NCBI RefSeq assembly: GCF_000717025.1
Contig: NZ_JNXG01000026.1
Location: 1-61,098, forward strand
Origin: Streptomyces atroolivaceus
GTDB lineage: Bacteria; Actinomycetota; Actinomycetes; Streptomycetales; Streptomycetaceae
Length of the DNA: 61,098 nt
Direction: 5' to 3'
Positions 8,781 to 20,323 of this stretch are shown here, in pieces (within the stretch, counting starts at the first letter, position 1; every line of letters starts with the position of its first letter). Made by a program: the position numbers and the translations under genes. The notes beneath the pieces were generated by a model. It worked only from the letters and a program-made list of their open reading frames with translations, was not told the origin of the DNA and did no database searches.

Positions 8781-9599
8781 ATGCGCAGCTACCAGCCGGA
8801 TCTGACTCCGCCGTGGAAGAAGTCCACTCCCGTCCCCGAGGTCCCCGCCGAGCCCGACCTGGTCGTCGAGGAGGCCGTCACCGGCTTCTGCGGAGCGGTG
8901 ATCCGGTGCGAGAAGACGGCCCAGGGGCCGACGGTCACGCTGGAGGACCGCTTCGGGAAGGCCCGGGTCTTCCCGATGGAGCCGCGCGGTTTCCTGCTGG
9001 AGGGCAGGGTGGTCACCCTGGTGCGCCCGTCGGCCGGCGGACCCGTCCGCCCCGCGCGCACGGCCTCCGGTTCGGTGGCGGTCCCCGGTGCGCGGGCACG
9101 GGTCGCGCGGGCGGGCCGGATCTACGTGGAGGGGCGGCACGACGCCGAGCTCGTCGAACGGGTCTGGGGCGACGACCTCCGCATCGAGGGCGTGGTCGTG
9201 GAATACCTGGAGGGCGTGGACGACCTCCCGTCGATCGTCCGGGAGTTCGCGCCCGGCCCGGATGCCCGGCTCGGTGTCCTGGTCGACCACCTGGTGCCCG
9301 GTTCCAAGGAGTCCAGGATCGCCGCTCAGGTCACCGACGCGCACGTGCTCGTGGTGGGGCATCCCTTCATCGACGTCTGGGAGGCGGTGAAGCCGTCGTC
9401 CGTGGGCATCCCCGGGTGGCCGGCGGTACCGCGCGGCCAGGACTGGAAGACGGGCGTCTGCCGCGCGCTGGGCTGGCCGGAGAACACGGGCGCGGCCTGG
9501 CAGCACATCCTGTCCAAGGTCAGCTCGTACAAGGACCTGGAGCCACAGCTGCTGGGCCGCGTCGAGGAGCTGATCGACTTCGTCACGCTCCCGGACTGA
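8781..9599 (+). CDS. DUF3097 family protein
   Basis: A 272-residue soluble protein of an actinobacterial family of unknown function that I recognise as DUF3097. The N-terminus (MRSYQPDLTPPWKK) and the central segment GRIYVEGRHDAELVERVWGDDLR are characteristic; the latter resembles a Toprim-like fold, with conserved E and DxD-type acidic residues (GVLVDHLVPGSKES). No membrane segment or signal. The ATG at 8781 is preceded by TATCGT at a 6-nt distance, again a leaderless arrangement. A nucleic-acid role is possible from the Toprim resemblance, but this is inference. Confidence 0.82.
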   Translation: MRSYQPDLTPPWKKSTPVPEVPAEPDLVVEEAVTGFCGAVIRCEKTAQGPTVTLEDRFGKARVFPMEPRGFLLEGRVVTLVRPSAGGPVRPARTASGSVAVPGARARVARAGRIYVEGRHDAELVERVWGDDLRIEGVVVEYLEGVDDLPSIVREFAPGPDARLGVLVDHLVPGSKESRIAAQVTDAHVLVVGHPFIDVWEAVKPSSVGIPGWPAVPRGQDWKTGVCRALGWPENTGAAWQHILSKVSSYKDLEPQLLGRVEELIDFVTLPD

Positions 9600-9679
9600 C
9601 GCCCCGCAACCGCCGGGAAGGATCCGGTACCGATCCCCGTGAACACCTGCGCCGCACACGCACCATCCGTTATTGAGAG

Positions 9680-12601
9680 ATGACGGCAGGGCCGGGTGCA
9701 GGGGGAGGCACGGGGCGGATGACGCGCGAAGTGTGGCGGGACAGTGCGGAGAACGAGGCGGCCTCGGCCGTCTTCCACCTCATGCAGCAGCTGATCGACC
9801 GGTACCGGATCAACCGGCCGGTGATGCCCCTGGTGGTGGCTCAGGCGGAGGACGCTTCCGCCGGGCCGGAGATCGACGGCCGGGTCGAGCAGATCGTCCA
9901 CCAGATCCACCGCGCGAACCAGCTGCGCCGGGTCCCGGTGAAGCTGGTGGCGGGCAGCGGCGCCACCCCGTACGACGCGGCACTGTCCATGGTCCACACC
10001 CTCACCGAGCGGCCCTGGGAGACCCGGGGCAACTCGCAGTACAAGCCCTTCACCTTTCCCCGCTCCCGGCTGCTCGCCGCCATCGAGCAGGCCACCGCGA
10101 CGGTCGTCGCGCAGCCGGACGGGAGTTCCGCCCGTGAGCGCGACGAACGGATCCTGGAACAGCTGGGCAGCCTGCGCTGGCGGGCGAGCCGGTCGGGGCG
10201 CAACAGCTGGTGGGACTCGCTGCGCGCCTCGATCCGCCCGGAGACCTTTCTGGGCGCCGTGTTCATCGCCGTGCTCAGCGTCCTGCTGGGCGAGATCGGC
10301 TGGGTACTGACCGCTCTGGTCGCCGCCGCGGCCCTGCTGGGCCTCACGGTCGTACGGCTGATGACGAGTGCGGCACCGCCGCTGCTGTGGCTGCGCCCGG
10401 CCAGCAGATGGCTCGCGACCACGTCGTCACTCGCCGCGTCCAGCACCGCGTATCCGTCCGACGGCTGGTCACGCTTCTCCCCCAGCGGTTCGTGGCGGGT
10501 GATCCGTGCGCGGGCCGCCGCCGTCGCGGAGCGGGTGGCCGACGCGGGCGCGGGTGACGAGCGCGCGCGCCAGTTCCACCTGGAGCTGCGGGTCCAGGCG
10601 CTGCTGGAGGATCTGCTGGACAGCTACCGGGCGCACGCCCTGGACTGGCGGCGCGGCAAGCGCACCGTCCCACCGGTGGTGTTCCTGCCGACGGCCACCC
10701 AGGACAACGGCGGCCTCCTGCTGATCAACGCCATCAACAACGTGCGCTCGCGGCGCAGCGAGGTGGATCCGCTGCTGCTCCTCGCCTCCCTGCCGGCCGA
10801 CCGGATCATGCGGCACACCCCGCCGCTGCCTCCGGAACCGCCCGCGAACAGCGGCGCCAGCTCGGGCGCCCGCGCACGGTACGAGGCCTGGGTCGAGGAC
10901 CTGAGCGTCGGCCAGGCCCCGGCGGCGGCCGTGAGGCTGGCCTGGGTGCTGCGGCTGCCCCTCCCCACGGAACAGCTGACCCACGAACACGCCCATGTCC
11001 AGCTCGTCACCCACCGGGTCCGCCGGACCTGGGCCTGGTGGGTGATGTCGGGGCGGACCGTCAGCCTCGTGCTGGTCGGCGCGCTGCTGGGGACCTTCCT
11101 GTGGAGTGAGCACTGGAAGGAGACGTACTGCTACGGCCCGCTGGTCGGCCGCAGCACCGACGCGGTGAGACTGGCCGGCCCCGGCGGCGCGAAGGAGTGC
11201 ATCGGGGTGGCCACGGCTTCCGAGGTGCGCTTCGCCGCGGGCAACACCCTGCAGCTGAACGGGGTGGGCCAGGGCGTCACCTTCGAGCGGATCGAGCAGG
11301 CGATACGGGACCAGAACGCCGGCATAGCGGCGGGCGAACCGCATGTCACCCTCGTCTACGCGGGCCCGCTCACCGGCACCGACACGAACAGGGAGGACAC
11401 CCGCAAGGGCCTGGAGGAGCTGACCGGCGTCTATCTCCACCAGCGGTTCGTCAACGACACGGCGAACCGTTCGGTCAAGCTGCGGGTCCTGACCGCCAAC
11501 GGCGGCCAGGACATGCTGCGGCAGACGACGGCGGTCAGGAAGATCATCGAGGTGGCCCGGCGGGACTCCTCCGTCGTGGGTGTGGTGGGCCTCGGCCGCA
11601 ACACCACCGACAGCGCGACGGCCACCGGACTCCTCCAGCGTGCCGGACTGCCCGTGGTGGACACCACCAACTCCGGCAGTGACCTGGCCCGCGAGTACCC
11701 GAACTACTTCGGCCTCGCCGCGACCGACGAGGAGCAGGCGGACGCCGTCGGGCTGGTCGCCGCCCAACTGGCGGACCGGCTGGGCGATCCGCAGGGTGTC
11801 GTCCTGTCGAGGAAGGTGGGCAACGAGGACAAGGACCGTTACACCACCGAGCAGCGCAGGGTCGGTCTGCAGATGCTGAAGGAATCCGGCTTCGCCGTGG
11901 CCGCCGACGCCCAGTACTCCCTGTCCAAGGACGGCGGCTCCGCCAATCTCGACGCGCCCCTGCACGCGATCTGCGGGGCGGAACGTGTACCCGACGCCCT
12001 GTACTTCGCCGGCCGGGTCGAGGACGTCAACACGCTGATGTCCGGCCTGGGGCAGACGGCCGGCTGCTCGGACAAGGCCATCACGGTCTTCACCGGCGAC
12101 GACCTGACCAAAGCGCGCTTCGACGACTCGACGAAGCTCGCGGACAAGGTCACGCTCTACTACGGCGCGCTCGCGCCGATGAGCCGGGGCGGCGGCCGGG
12201 GCTTCTACGAGGACTCCCGCAAGACGCTGGAGGCGCTGCTCCCCGAAGGGCAGCGACTGCCCGCGCTGCCGAAGGAGCGCCCGTACGAGGACAGGCTGTT
12301 CGCCAGCGGGCAGACGGTCATCTCCTACCAGGCGACGGCGGTCCTCTACGCCGCCGCGACCCGCAGCGACACTCCGCAGAGCGCGGCGGAGACCTGGGCG
12401 ACGCTCTACTCGGTGGCCCTGCACGACATGCCTACCGGGACCATCACCTTCCGGGGGACGATCCCTTACACGGACCAGAGGGTGCACGGTGTGAACGTCG
12501 TCGAGGTCACACGCCCGGGGCCGGACGCGCAGAGCCGCGTCGTGTGCGGCCGGGCGGCGGGTGACCGGAAACCGCTCACCCGCGCGGACTGCCGGGTGTA
12601 G
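9680..12601 (+). CDS. Three-TM membrane protein with extracellular periplasmic-binding-protein domain
   Basis: A 973-residue protein without close family name. Residues 1-185 are cytoplasmic, with no Walker motif visible; two TM segments lie at about 191-228, a second cytoplasmic region at 230-455, and a third TM at about 459-478 (SLVLVGALLGTFLW). The extracytoplasmic rest carries a LivK-like type I periplasmic-binding fold, e.g. VVGVVGLGRNTTDSATATG, LPVVDTTNSGSDLA and NYFGLAATDEEQADAVG. Four extracellular Cys residues could form disulfides. No ABC permease or ATPase is adjacent, so it is more likely a receptor or sensor than a transporter subunit. ATG at 9719 is an alternative start. Confidence 0.75.
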   Translation: MTAGPGAGGGTGRMTREVWRDSAENEAASAVFHLMQQLIDRYRINRPVMPLVVAQAEDASAGPEIDGRVEQIVHQIHRANQLRRVPVKLVAGSGATPYDAALSMVHTLTERPWETRGNSQYKPFTFPRSRLLAAIEQATATVVAQPDGSSARERDERILEQLGSLRWRASRSGRNSWWDSLRASIRPETFLGAVFIAVLSVLLGEIGWVLTALVAAAALLGLTVVRLMTSAAPPLLWLRPASRWLATTSSLAASSTAYPSDGWSRFSPSGSWRVIRARAAAVAERVADAGAGDERARQFHLELRVQALLEDLLDSYRAHALDWRRGKRTVPPVVFLPTATQDNGGLLLINAINNVRSRRSEVDPLLLLASLPADRIMRHTPPLPPEPPANSGASSGARARYEAWVEDLSVGQAPAAAVRLAWVLRLPLPTEQLTHEHAHVQLVTHRVRRTWAWWVMSGRTVSLVLVGALLGTFLWSEHWKETYCYGPLVGRSTDAVRLAGPGGAKECIGVATASEVRFAAGNTLQLNGVGQGVTFERIEQAIRDQNAGIAAGEPHVTLVYAGPLTGTDTNREDTRKGLEELTGVYLHQRFVNDTANRSVKLRVLTANGGQDMLRQTTAVRKIIEVARRDSSVVGVVGLGRNTTDSATATGLLQRAGLPVVDTTNSGSDLAREYPNYFGLAATDEEQADAVGLVAAQLADRLGDPQGVVLSRKVGNEDKDRYTTEQRRVGLQMLKESGFAVAADAQYSLSKDGGSANLDAPLHAICGAERVPDALYFAGRVEDVNTLMSGLGQTAGCSDKAITVFTGDDLTKARFDDSTKLADKVTLYYGALAPMSRGGGRGFYEDSRKTLEALLPEGQRLPALPKERPYEDRLFASGQTVISYQATAVLYAAATRSDTPQSAAETWATLYSVALHDMPTGTITFRGTIPYTDQRVHGVNVVEVTRPGPDAQSRVVCGRAAGDRKPLTRADCRV

Positions 12602-12680
12602 GGGCTCTCCACGGGCCGGAGGGCCCTCGTGAGGACGGGACGGAGCCTCCCACGGGGGCGTCCCCGGACGCGGCGGACCC

Positions 12681-13922
12681 TCAGTCCACCAGGTCCCGCA
12701 CCACCGCGTCGGCCAGCAGCCGGCCCCGCAGTGTGAGAACCGCGCGGCCCTCACGGTACGGGCCGGGCTCCAGCAGCCCGTCCGTCACCGCGCGGCCGGC
12801 CGCGGCGAGGCCGGCGGGGGCGAGCAGCGACAGCGGGCAGCCTTCGACGAGCCGCAGCTCCAGCAGGATGCGCTCGACCCGGCGGTCCTCGTCGCCGAGC
12901 ACTTCACGGCCGGCCCCGGGCGAGCGGCCCTCGGCCAGGGCCTGCGCGTAGGCCCCGGGGTGCTTGACGTTCCACCAGCGCACCCCGCCGACGTGGCTGT
13001 GTGCTCCCGGCCCGGCGCCCCACCAGTCGGCACCGCGCCAGTACAGCTCGTTGTGCAGGCAGCGGCCCTCGGGTGTGCGGGACCAGTTCGACACCTCGTA
13101 CCAGGAGAAGCCCGCCGCCGCCATCGCCTCGTCGGCGATCAGATAGCGGTCGGCGTGCACGTCGTCGTCCGTCATCGGGACCTCGCCGCGGCGGATGCGC
13201 CGGGCGAGCTGGGTGCCCTCCTCGACGATCAGCGCGTACGCGGACACGTGGTCGGGCCCGGCACCGATCGCCGCGTCCAGGGAGGCCCGCCAGTCGTCGT
13301 CGGACTCGCCGGGGGTCCCGTAGATGAGGTCGAGGTTGACGTGCTCGAAGCCGGCCTCACGGGCCTCGGCGACACAGGCCTCCGGCCTGCCGGGCGTGTG
13401 GGTGCGGTCCAGGACCTTCAGGACGTGCTGCCGGGCGCTCTGCATGCCGAAGGAGACACGGTTGAAGCCGCCCTCCCGCAGCGCCGCCAGATACGCCAGG
13501 TCCACGGATTCCGGATTGGCCTCCGTGGTGATCTCGGCGTCCTCCGCCAGCCCGAACTCCTCGCGGATCGCCGCGAGCATCCGGACGAGGTCGGCGGCGG
13601 GCAGCAGCGTCGGCGTGCCGCCGCCGACGAAGACCGTACGGACCGGTCGGGGGTCGTCGCCCAGCACCTTGCGCGCCTGGCGGACCTCCTCGACCAGATG
13701 GGCCGCGTAGTTGTCCCGGGACGCCAGGGCCCCGCCGGAGCCGCGCAGCTCGGTCGCGGTGTAGGTGTTGAAGTCGCAGTAGCCGCAGCGGGTCGCGCAG
13801 TAGGGCACGTGCAGGTAGAAGCCGAGCGGCCGGCCGGCGGCGCCTTCCAGGGCATGGCGGGGCAGTGCCCCGTCGTCGGGCACGGGTTCACCATCGGGCA
13901 GTACGGAAGGCATACCGTCCAT
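12681..13922 (-). CDS. hemW: Radical SAM heme chaperone HemW
   Basis: A 413-residue radical-SAM protein related to coproporphyrinogen dehydrogenase HemN but of the HemW type, which inserts heme into respiratory enzymes. The cluster motif CATRCGYCDF (CxxxCxxC) is near residue 48; FVGGGTPTLL, EANPESV and SFGMQSARQHVLKVLDRTH are family blocks, with the HemN_C domain at the end. ATG at 13922 is preferred (GGCGAG 6 nt upstream); it sits 2 nt after the phosphatase stop, and a GTG at 13928 would overlap that stop. Linked to the upstream phosphatase gene. Confidence 0.92.
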   Translation of the reverse strand: MDGMPSVLPDGEPVPDDGALPRHALEGAAGRPLGFYLHVPYCATRCGYCDFNTYTATELRGSGGALASRDNYAAHLVEEVRQARKVLGDDPRPVRTVFVGGGTPTLLPAADLVRMLAAIREEFGLAEDAEITTEANPESVDLAYLAALREGGFNRVSFGMQSARQHVLKVLDRTHTPGRPEACVAEAREAGFEHVNLDLIYGTPGESDDDWRASLDAAIGAGPDHVSAYALIVEEGTQLARRIRRGEVPMTDDDVHADRYLIADEAMAAAGFSWYEVSNWSRTPEGRCLHNELYWRGADWWGAGPGAHSHVGGVRWWNVKHPGAYAQALAEGRSPGAGREVLGDEDRRVERILLELRLVEGCPLSLLAPAGLAAAGRAVTDGLLEPGPYREGRAVLTLRGRLLADAVVRDLVD

Positions 13923-13924
13923 TG

Positions 13925-15880
13925 TCACTCGCCCGCGGAGCTTCCCCGCACATCCGTGTGTCCGTCGACCTGGATCACGAGCATGGCCAGGTCGTCGTCG
14001 GGCGGGCGCTCGGCGAACGCGTGGACGGCCCGCTTGATGCGGTCGGCCGTCCCGGCGGCCGACAGCCCCGCGCAGCCGGCGAGGACCCGTGCGAGGCCGT
14101 CGCCGTCGTCGAACATCTGCCGGCCGGAACGCCGCTCCGTCACGCCGTCCGTGACGCAGAGAAGGCTGTCGCCGGGTGCCAGGTCGAAGCTCTGGCTGTC
14201 GTACGCCACGTCCTCGACGACTCCGAGCAGCACCTGCGGCTCGGCGGCCGGACGTACGGAGCCGTCGGGGCGCAGCAGCAGCGGGAGCGGATGGCCGGCG
14301 CTCGCCACGGTGCAGCGCACGGAGCCGTCCGGCAGCGGCACGAGGTCGCCGTACAGCAGGGAGAGGAAGCGGGACTGGGCGCCGTCCTGGGTCTGCGTTC
14401 CCCGGATCTGCTGGCCGCCTGCCGCCGCGACCATGAGGGCGGCGGCCTCGGCGGCCTCCATGGCGTCGTCCAGGAGGAGCCGGTTGAGCCGGTCGAGGAC
14501 CTCGCCGACCCGGAAGCCCTCCCGGGACAGCAGGCGCAGCCAGGGCCGGGCGAGACCGGTGACGACGGCTGCCTCGGGGCCGCTGCCCTGGACGTCTCCG
14601 AGCACGAAGCACCAGCGGCCGCCGGGGCACGGGAAGAGGTCGTAGAAGTCGCCGCCGACCACGCCGTCGTCCCCGGGTTCGTACACCAGCGCGCTGGTGA
14701 CTCCGGGTATCTCGGCGACCTTGCTGGGCAGCAGGCCGCGCTGCAGGATGCGGCTGATGGTGGCCTGCCGGGTGTAGGCGCGGGCAGCGCCCACGGCGAG
14801 GCCGACCCGGCGTACGAAGTCCGCGAGGAGGGCGGCGACCGCGTCGGGGATGTGGTCCGTGCCCTCACGTCCCACGAGGACGGCGCCGAGCGTGCGGCCG
14901 CCCGAGATGATGCGGTGGGCCAGCGCGGCCCCTGTGCCGTCCCCCCGCGCCGCTGTGGCGCCTGTGGGCCACGGTATGGGTACGGGGCCGGTACCGACGC
15001 TTCCGGGTAAGCGCAGGGGCTCCTTCTCCAGTGCGGGGCGCAGCAGCTCGGTCCGCGCCTCGTCGCGGTGCCAGACGCCGGCGAGCCGGGGTGCGGCGGC
15101 CGGTCCTCCGCCGTCGCTCTCCAGCCATATCGCGCACCAGTCGGCGAGCCGGGGCACCAGGAGCGGCCCCGCCGTCGCGGCCACCAGGTCCTCGTCGAGC
15201 TGGCCCGCGAGGAGCCCGGAGGCCTCGGCGAGGAAGGAGAGCCCGCCGCGTCCGGCCCAGCCCGCGTCGTCGCGCGCGGCGGGCCCCGCGGCGGGGGTGA
15301 GGATCCCGCCGGGGAGCAGACCGCGCCTGCGGGGCCCGCCGTCGGCGGCCGGGGCGTCGTCGGCCAGTCCGTAGCGGTCGTCGCCCGGAAGACGGGCCCA
15401 GACGGTCTTGAGGCCGGTGCGGTAGGTGATGCCCCAGGATTCGGCGAGCGTGGCGACGAGCTGCAGCCCGCGGCCGTACTCGGCGGGGTCGGGCCGCTCG
15501 GCACGGCCGTCGCGCACCGACCGGGCGGGATGGTGATCCGTGATCTCCAGCACCAGCGCGGCCGGCTCGGGCCCTGCCGAGTCCTCCAGCCGGAGCAGCA
15601 GCTCGACCGTCGTTCCGGCGTGCACGACCGCGTTGGTGACCAGTTCGCTGGCCACGGTCAGCGCGTCGTCGGTGAGCCGCTCGCCGAACTCACCGGCGGA
15701 GGGCAGGCCGAGACCGGTCCAGTCGGCGAGCGCGGCCCGGACGAATCTGCGGGCCGCTGCCGAGGCCTGCGGGATTCCGGGCAGGCTCGTGCGGGCGACC
15801 GGACGCGGATCGTCGCCCTGACCGGCGACGACGGCACCGGAACGCTGAACGATGTCCCGCTGCAAGGGAATGGGCCCCAC
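13925..15880 (-). CDS. SpoIIE-family PP2C phosphatase with anti-sigma kinase-like and GAF domains
   Basis: A 651-residue cytoplasmic signalling protein. An HATPase (RsbW-like) domain is at about 40-170, with N-box ELVTNAVVHAG and G-box YGRGLQLV; a GAF-type sensor region at about 210-380; and a SpoIIE PP2C domain at 395-640 with metal-binding GGDFYD, GDVQGSGPEAA, CVTDGVTERR and DDDLAMLV. Such fusions dephosphorylate anti-anti-sigma factors while an attached kinase domain opposes this. The acid residues for Mn binding are intact, so the phosphatase should be active. The GTG start has AGGAG 7 nt upstream. No cognate sigma or antagonist gene is adjacent. Confidence 0.9.
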   Translation of the reverse strand: MGPIPLQRDIVQRSGAVVAGQGDDPRPVARTSLPGIPQASAAARRFVRAALADWTGLGLPSAGEFGERLTDDALTVASELVTNAVVHAGTTVELLLRLEDSAGPEPAALVLEITDHHPARSVRDGRAERPDPAEYGRGLQLVATLAESWGITYRTGLKTVWARLPGDDRYGLADDAPAADGGPRRRGLLPGGILTPAAGPAARDDAGWAGRGGLSFLAEASGLLAGQLDEDLVAATAGPLLVPRLADWCAIWLESDGGGPAAAPRLAGVWHRDEARTELLRPALEKEPLRLPGSVGTGPVPIPWPTGATAARGDGTGAALAHRIISGGRTLGAVLVGREGTDHIPDAVAALLADFVRRVGLAVGAARAYTRQATISRILQRGLLPSKVAEIPGVTSALVYEPGDDGVVGGDFYDLFPCPGGRWCFVLGDVQGSGPEAAVVTGLARPWLRLLSREGFRVGEVLDRLNRLLLDDAMEAAEAAALMVAAAGGQQIRGTQTQDGAQSRFLSLLYGDLVPLPDGSVRCTVASAGHPLPLLLRPDGSVRPAAEPQVLLGVVEDVAYDSQSFDLAPGDSLLCVTDGVTERRSGRQMFDDGDGLARVLAGCAGLSAAGTADRIKRAVHAFAERPPDDDLAMLVIQVDGHTDVRGSSAGE

Positions 15881-15995
15881 GGTGCGGCTCCTGACAGTCT
15901 CGCGAAACGCCGCTGACGTATCCCGACAGAGTGACAGACCGGGCGCGTCCGTAAGCGTCGAGTGACGGAAGTCGCCGGAGCCGGACGGAAAGGGG

Positions 15996-16033
15996 GCGGG
16001 GCCGGTGGACGCTCACGCGCCCACCGGCCCCGC
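15996..16033 (-). terminator. Inverted-repeat terminator after fadD-like gene
   Basis: A perfect 13-bp stem (GCGGGGCCGGTGG at 15996-16008 and its complement at 16021-16033) with a 12-nt loop, 20 nt downstream of the ligase stop. It separates the ligase gene from the phosphatase gene. Confidence 0.72.
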
Positions 16034-16053
16034 TCCGACGTGCTCCCCGGCTG

Positions 16054-17943
<1,890 letters not shown>

Positions 17944-18033
17944 GACGTCCTCCGGGCCTGCGGCATTGCTACGACCGGCTTATGGGTGCTGCTGCTGTAT
18001 GTCCTGCTTCTCGTTCCCGCTCGGCCTGCTTGT

Positions 18034-18048
18034 TTAACTGGCGAGTAA
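18034..18048. promoter_or_regulatory. Possible operator upstream of fadD-like gene
   Basis: TTAACTGGCGAGTAA is an AT-edged imperfect inverted repeat (TTAACT/AGTAA) about 95 bp upstream of the ligase start, in an otherwise GC-rich gap. TACT-N4-AGTA type sites are bound by TetR-family regulators of acyl-CoA metabolism; this assignment is a guess from pattern only. Confidence 0.3.
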
Positions 18049-18125
18049 CTAACGGGTGGTGATCAGAGTAGAGCGCGTGGGACCGTCGCGTAAGAGGCAG
18101 CAGGACGCCGCTTGATAACGAACCG

Positions 18126-18163
18126 GGCCCCTGTGTCCGCGGACGTCCGCGGACACAGGGGCC
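18126..18163. terminator. 38-bp perfect palindrome, probable terminator of lepA
   Basis: Two 19-bp arms, GGCCCCTGTGTCCGCGGAC and its exact complement, meet with no spacer, 70 bp past the lepA stop. In RNA the centre must open to a small loop, giving about 17 bp of GC-rich stem. Position fits a lepA terminator; symmetry means it could act on both strands. Confidence 0.75.
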
Positions 18164-18233
18164 AGTCGCACTACTCCCGGGCACGTCCGAGGACGTGCTC
18201 CCGGGCGGTCCCGGACCGGGCGGGCCGCCGGCG

Positions 18234-20108
18234 CTACTTCTTGCCCTTGCCCTCACCGGCCGACTCGTCGGTCGACAGGACGGAGATGAACGCGTCCTGC
18301 GGCACCTCCACGTTGCCGACCATCTTCATCCGCTTCTTGCCCTCCTTCTGCTTCTCCAGCAGCTTCCGCTTGCGGGAGATGTCACCGCCGTAGCACTTGG
18401 CGAGGACGTCCTTGCGGATGGCGCGGACGGTCTCACGGGCGATGACGCGCGAACCGATGGCCGCCTGGATCGGCACCTCGAAGTTCTGCCGGGGGATGAG
18501 CTTCTGCAGCTTGGCCACGAGCCGGACACCGTACGCGTACGCCGCGTCCTTGTGCGTGACCGCCGAGAAGGCGTCGACCTTGTCGCCGTGCAGCAGGATG
18601 TCGACCTTGACGAGCTGCGCGGACTGCTCGCCCGTGGGCTCGTAGTCGAGCGAGGCGTAACCCCGGGTCTTGGACTTCAGCTGGTCGAAGAAGTCGAAGA
18701 CGATCTCGGCGAGCGGCAGGGTGTAGCGGATCTCCACCCGGTCCTCGGAGAGGTAGTCCATGCCGAGCAGCGTGCCGCGCCGGCTCTGGCAGAGTTCCAT
18801 GATCGCGCCGATGAACTCGCTGGGCGCCAGGACCGTGGCCCTCACGACCGGCTCGTGCACCTTGTCGATCTTGCCCTCGGGGAACTCGCTCGGGTTGGTG
18901 ACGGTGTGCTCGGCACCGTCCTCCATCTCCACGCGGTAGACCACGTTCGGGGCGGTGGCGATCAGATCCAGCCCGAACTCGCGCTCGAGGCGCTCACGGA
19001 TCACGTCGAGGTGCAGCAGGCCGAGGAAGCCGACACGGAAGCCGAAGCCGAGCGCGGCCGACGTCTCCGGCTCGTACACCAGGGCGGCGTCGTTGAGCTG
19101 GAGCTTGTCGAGGGCCTCGCGCAGGTTCGGGTAGTCGGAACCGTCCAGGGGGTAGAGCCCCGAGAACACCATCGGCTTGGGGTCCTTGTAGCCGCCCAGC
19201 GCCTCGGTCGCGCCCTTGTGCAGGGAGGTGATGGTGTCACCGACCTTGGACTGCCGGACGTCCTTCACACCGGTGATGATGTAGCCGACCTCGCCCACGC
19301 CGATGCCGTCGGCCGGGGTCATCTCCGGGGAGGAGACACCGATCTCCAGCAGCTCGTGGGTGGCGCCGGTCGACATCATCCGGATGCGCTCACGCTTGTT
19401 GAGCTGGCCGTCGACGACCCTGACGTAGGTGACGACGCCGCGGTAGGGGTCGTAGACCGAGTCGAAGATCATCGCGCGGGCGGCGGAGTCCGCATCGCCG
19501 ACCGGGGCCGGCACGTCCCGGACCACACGGTCGAGGAGGGCGTCCACGCCGACACCGGTCTTCGCGGAGACCTTGAGGACGTCCTCGGGCTGGCAGCCGA
19601 TGAGGTTGGCCAGCTCCTCGGAGAACTTCTCGGGCTGCGCGGCGGGCAGGTCGATCTTGTTGAGCACCGGGACGATGGTGAGGTCGTTCTCCATCGCCAG
19701 GTAGAGGTTGGCCAGCGTCTGCGCCTCGATGCCCTGGGCGGCGTCGACCAGGAGGACCGTGCCCTCGCACGCCGCCAGGGAACGGGAGACCTCGTAGGTG
19801 AAGTCCACGTGGCCCGGGGTGTCGATCATGTTGAGGACGTGGGTCGCGCCCTTGCCCTCGCCCTCGGTGGGCGCCCACGGCAGACGGACCGCCTGGGACT
19901 TGATGGTGATGCCGCGCTCGCGCTCGATGTCCATCCGGTCGAGATACTGGGCGCGCATCTGCCGCTGGTCGACCACTCCCGTCAGCTGGAGCATCCGGTC
20001 GGCAAGAGTCGACTTGCCGTGGTCGATGTGCGCGATGATGCAGAAGTTGCGGATCAGCGCCGGGTCGGTACGGCTCGGCTCGGGCACGTTGGTAGGAGTC
20101 GCGGGCAC
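18234..20108 (-). CDS. lepA: Elongation factor 4 (LepA)
   Basis: A 624-residue translational GTPase that back-translocates or remodels stalled ribosomes. G1 [15 protein letters not shown]2 RERGITI, G3 DTPGHVDF and G4 NKIDLP lie in the first 160 residues; the C-terminal LepA-specific domain contains [24 protein letters not shown] near residue 585. The GTG start at 20108 is preceded by a 215-bp region shared with the divergent rpsT gene. A Lys-rich tail follows. Confidence 0.97.
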   Translation of the reverse strand: MPATPTNVPEPSRTDPALIRNFCIIAHIDHGKSTLADRMLQLTGVVDQRQMRAQYLDRMDIERERGITIKSQAVRLPWAPTEGEGKGATHVLNMIDTPGHVDFTYEVSRSLAACEGTVLLVDAAQGIEAQTLANLYLAMENDLTIVPVLNKIDLPAAQPEKFSEELANLIGCQPEDVLKVSAKTGVGVDALLDRVVRDVPAPVGDADSAARAMIFDSVYDPYRGVVTYVRVVDGQLNKRERIRMMSTGATHELLEIGVSSPEMTPADGIGVGEVGYIITGVKDVRQSKVGDTITSLHKGATEALGGYKDPKPMVFSGLYPLDGSDYPNLREALDKLQLNDAALVYEPETSAALGFGFRVGFLGLLHLDVIRERLEREFGLDLIATAPNVVYRVEMEDGAEHTVTNPSEFPEGKIDKVHEPVVRATVLAPSEFIGAIMELCQSRRGTLLGMDYLSEDRVEIRYTLPLAEIVFDFFDQLKSKTRGYASLDYEPTGEQSAQLVKVDILLHGDKVDAFSAVTHKDAAYAYGVRLVAKLQKLIPRQNFEVPIQAAIGSRVIARETVRAIRKDVLAKCYGGDISRKRKLLEKQKEGKKRMKMVGNVEVPQDAFISVLSTDESAGEGKGKK

Positions 20109-20217
20109 GCAGGGTCCTGATTCTTGAGACGTCGGACGCCGTGTCTCGGGTCGATGTCGGGTCGGACGGATCGATACGTAGCCTCCATGCTCCCACGCCT
20201 GCGGGACCGGGACCGGT

Positions 20218-20247
20218 TTGGGCCGGTCCGAGGGTGACTGCTACCGT
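20218..20247 (+). promoter_or_regulatory. Candidate rpsT promoter
   Basis: TTGGGC at 20218-20223 and TACCGT at 20242-20247 with an 18-nt spacer resemble a housekeeping sigma promoter about 75 bp before rpsT. The rest of the lepA-rpsT gap shows no clear feature. Confidence 0.35.
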
Positions 20248-20323
20248 GGGCAGCTGTGCCTCGTGGCCCTCAGAAGCAGCGTGGCGCACATAGGAGATCC
20301 AACGAACCTGAAAAGGCTCTTTC

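Noticed and set aside
10469..12754. A 761-codon frame opposite the receptor-like gene
   Set aside because: Shadow frame; no family motif, and the plus-strand protein has coherent TM and PBP domains.
14140..15504. A 454-codon Ser/Pro/Arg-rich frame within the phosphatase gene
   Set aside because: Same-strand out-of-frame shadow; the real frame holds HATPase and PP2C motifs.
18195..20120. A 641-codon frame opposite lepA
   Set aside because: Pure antisense shadow of a universally conserved gene.
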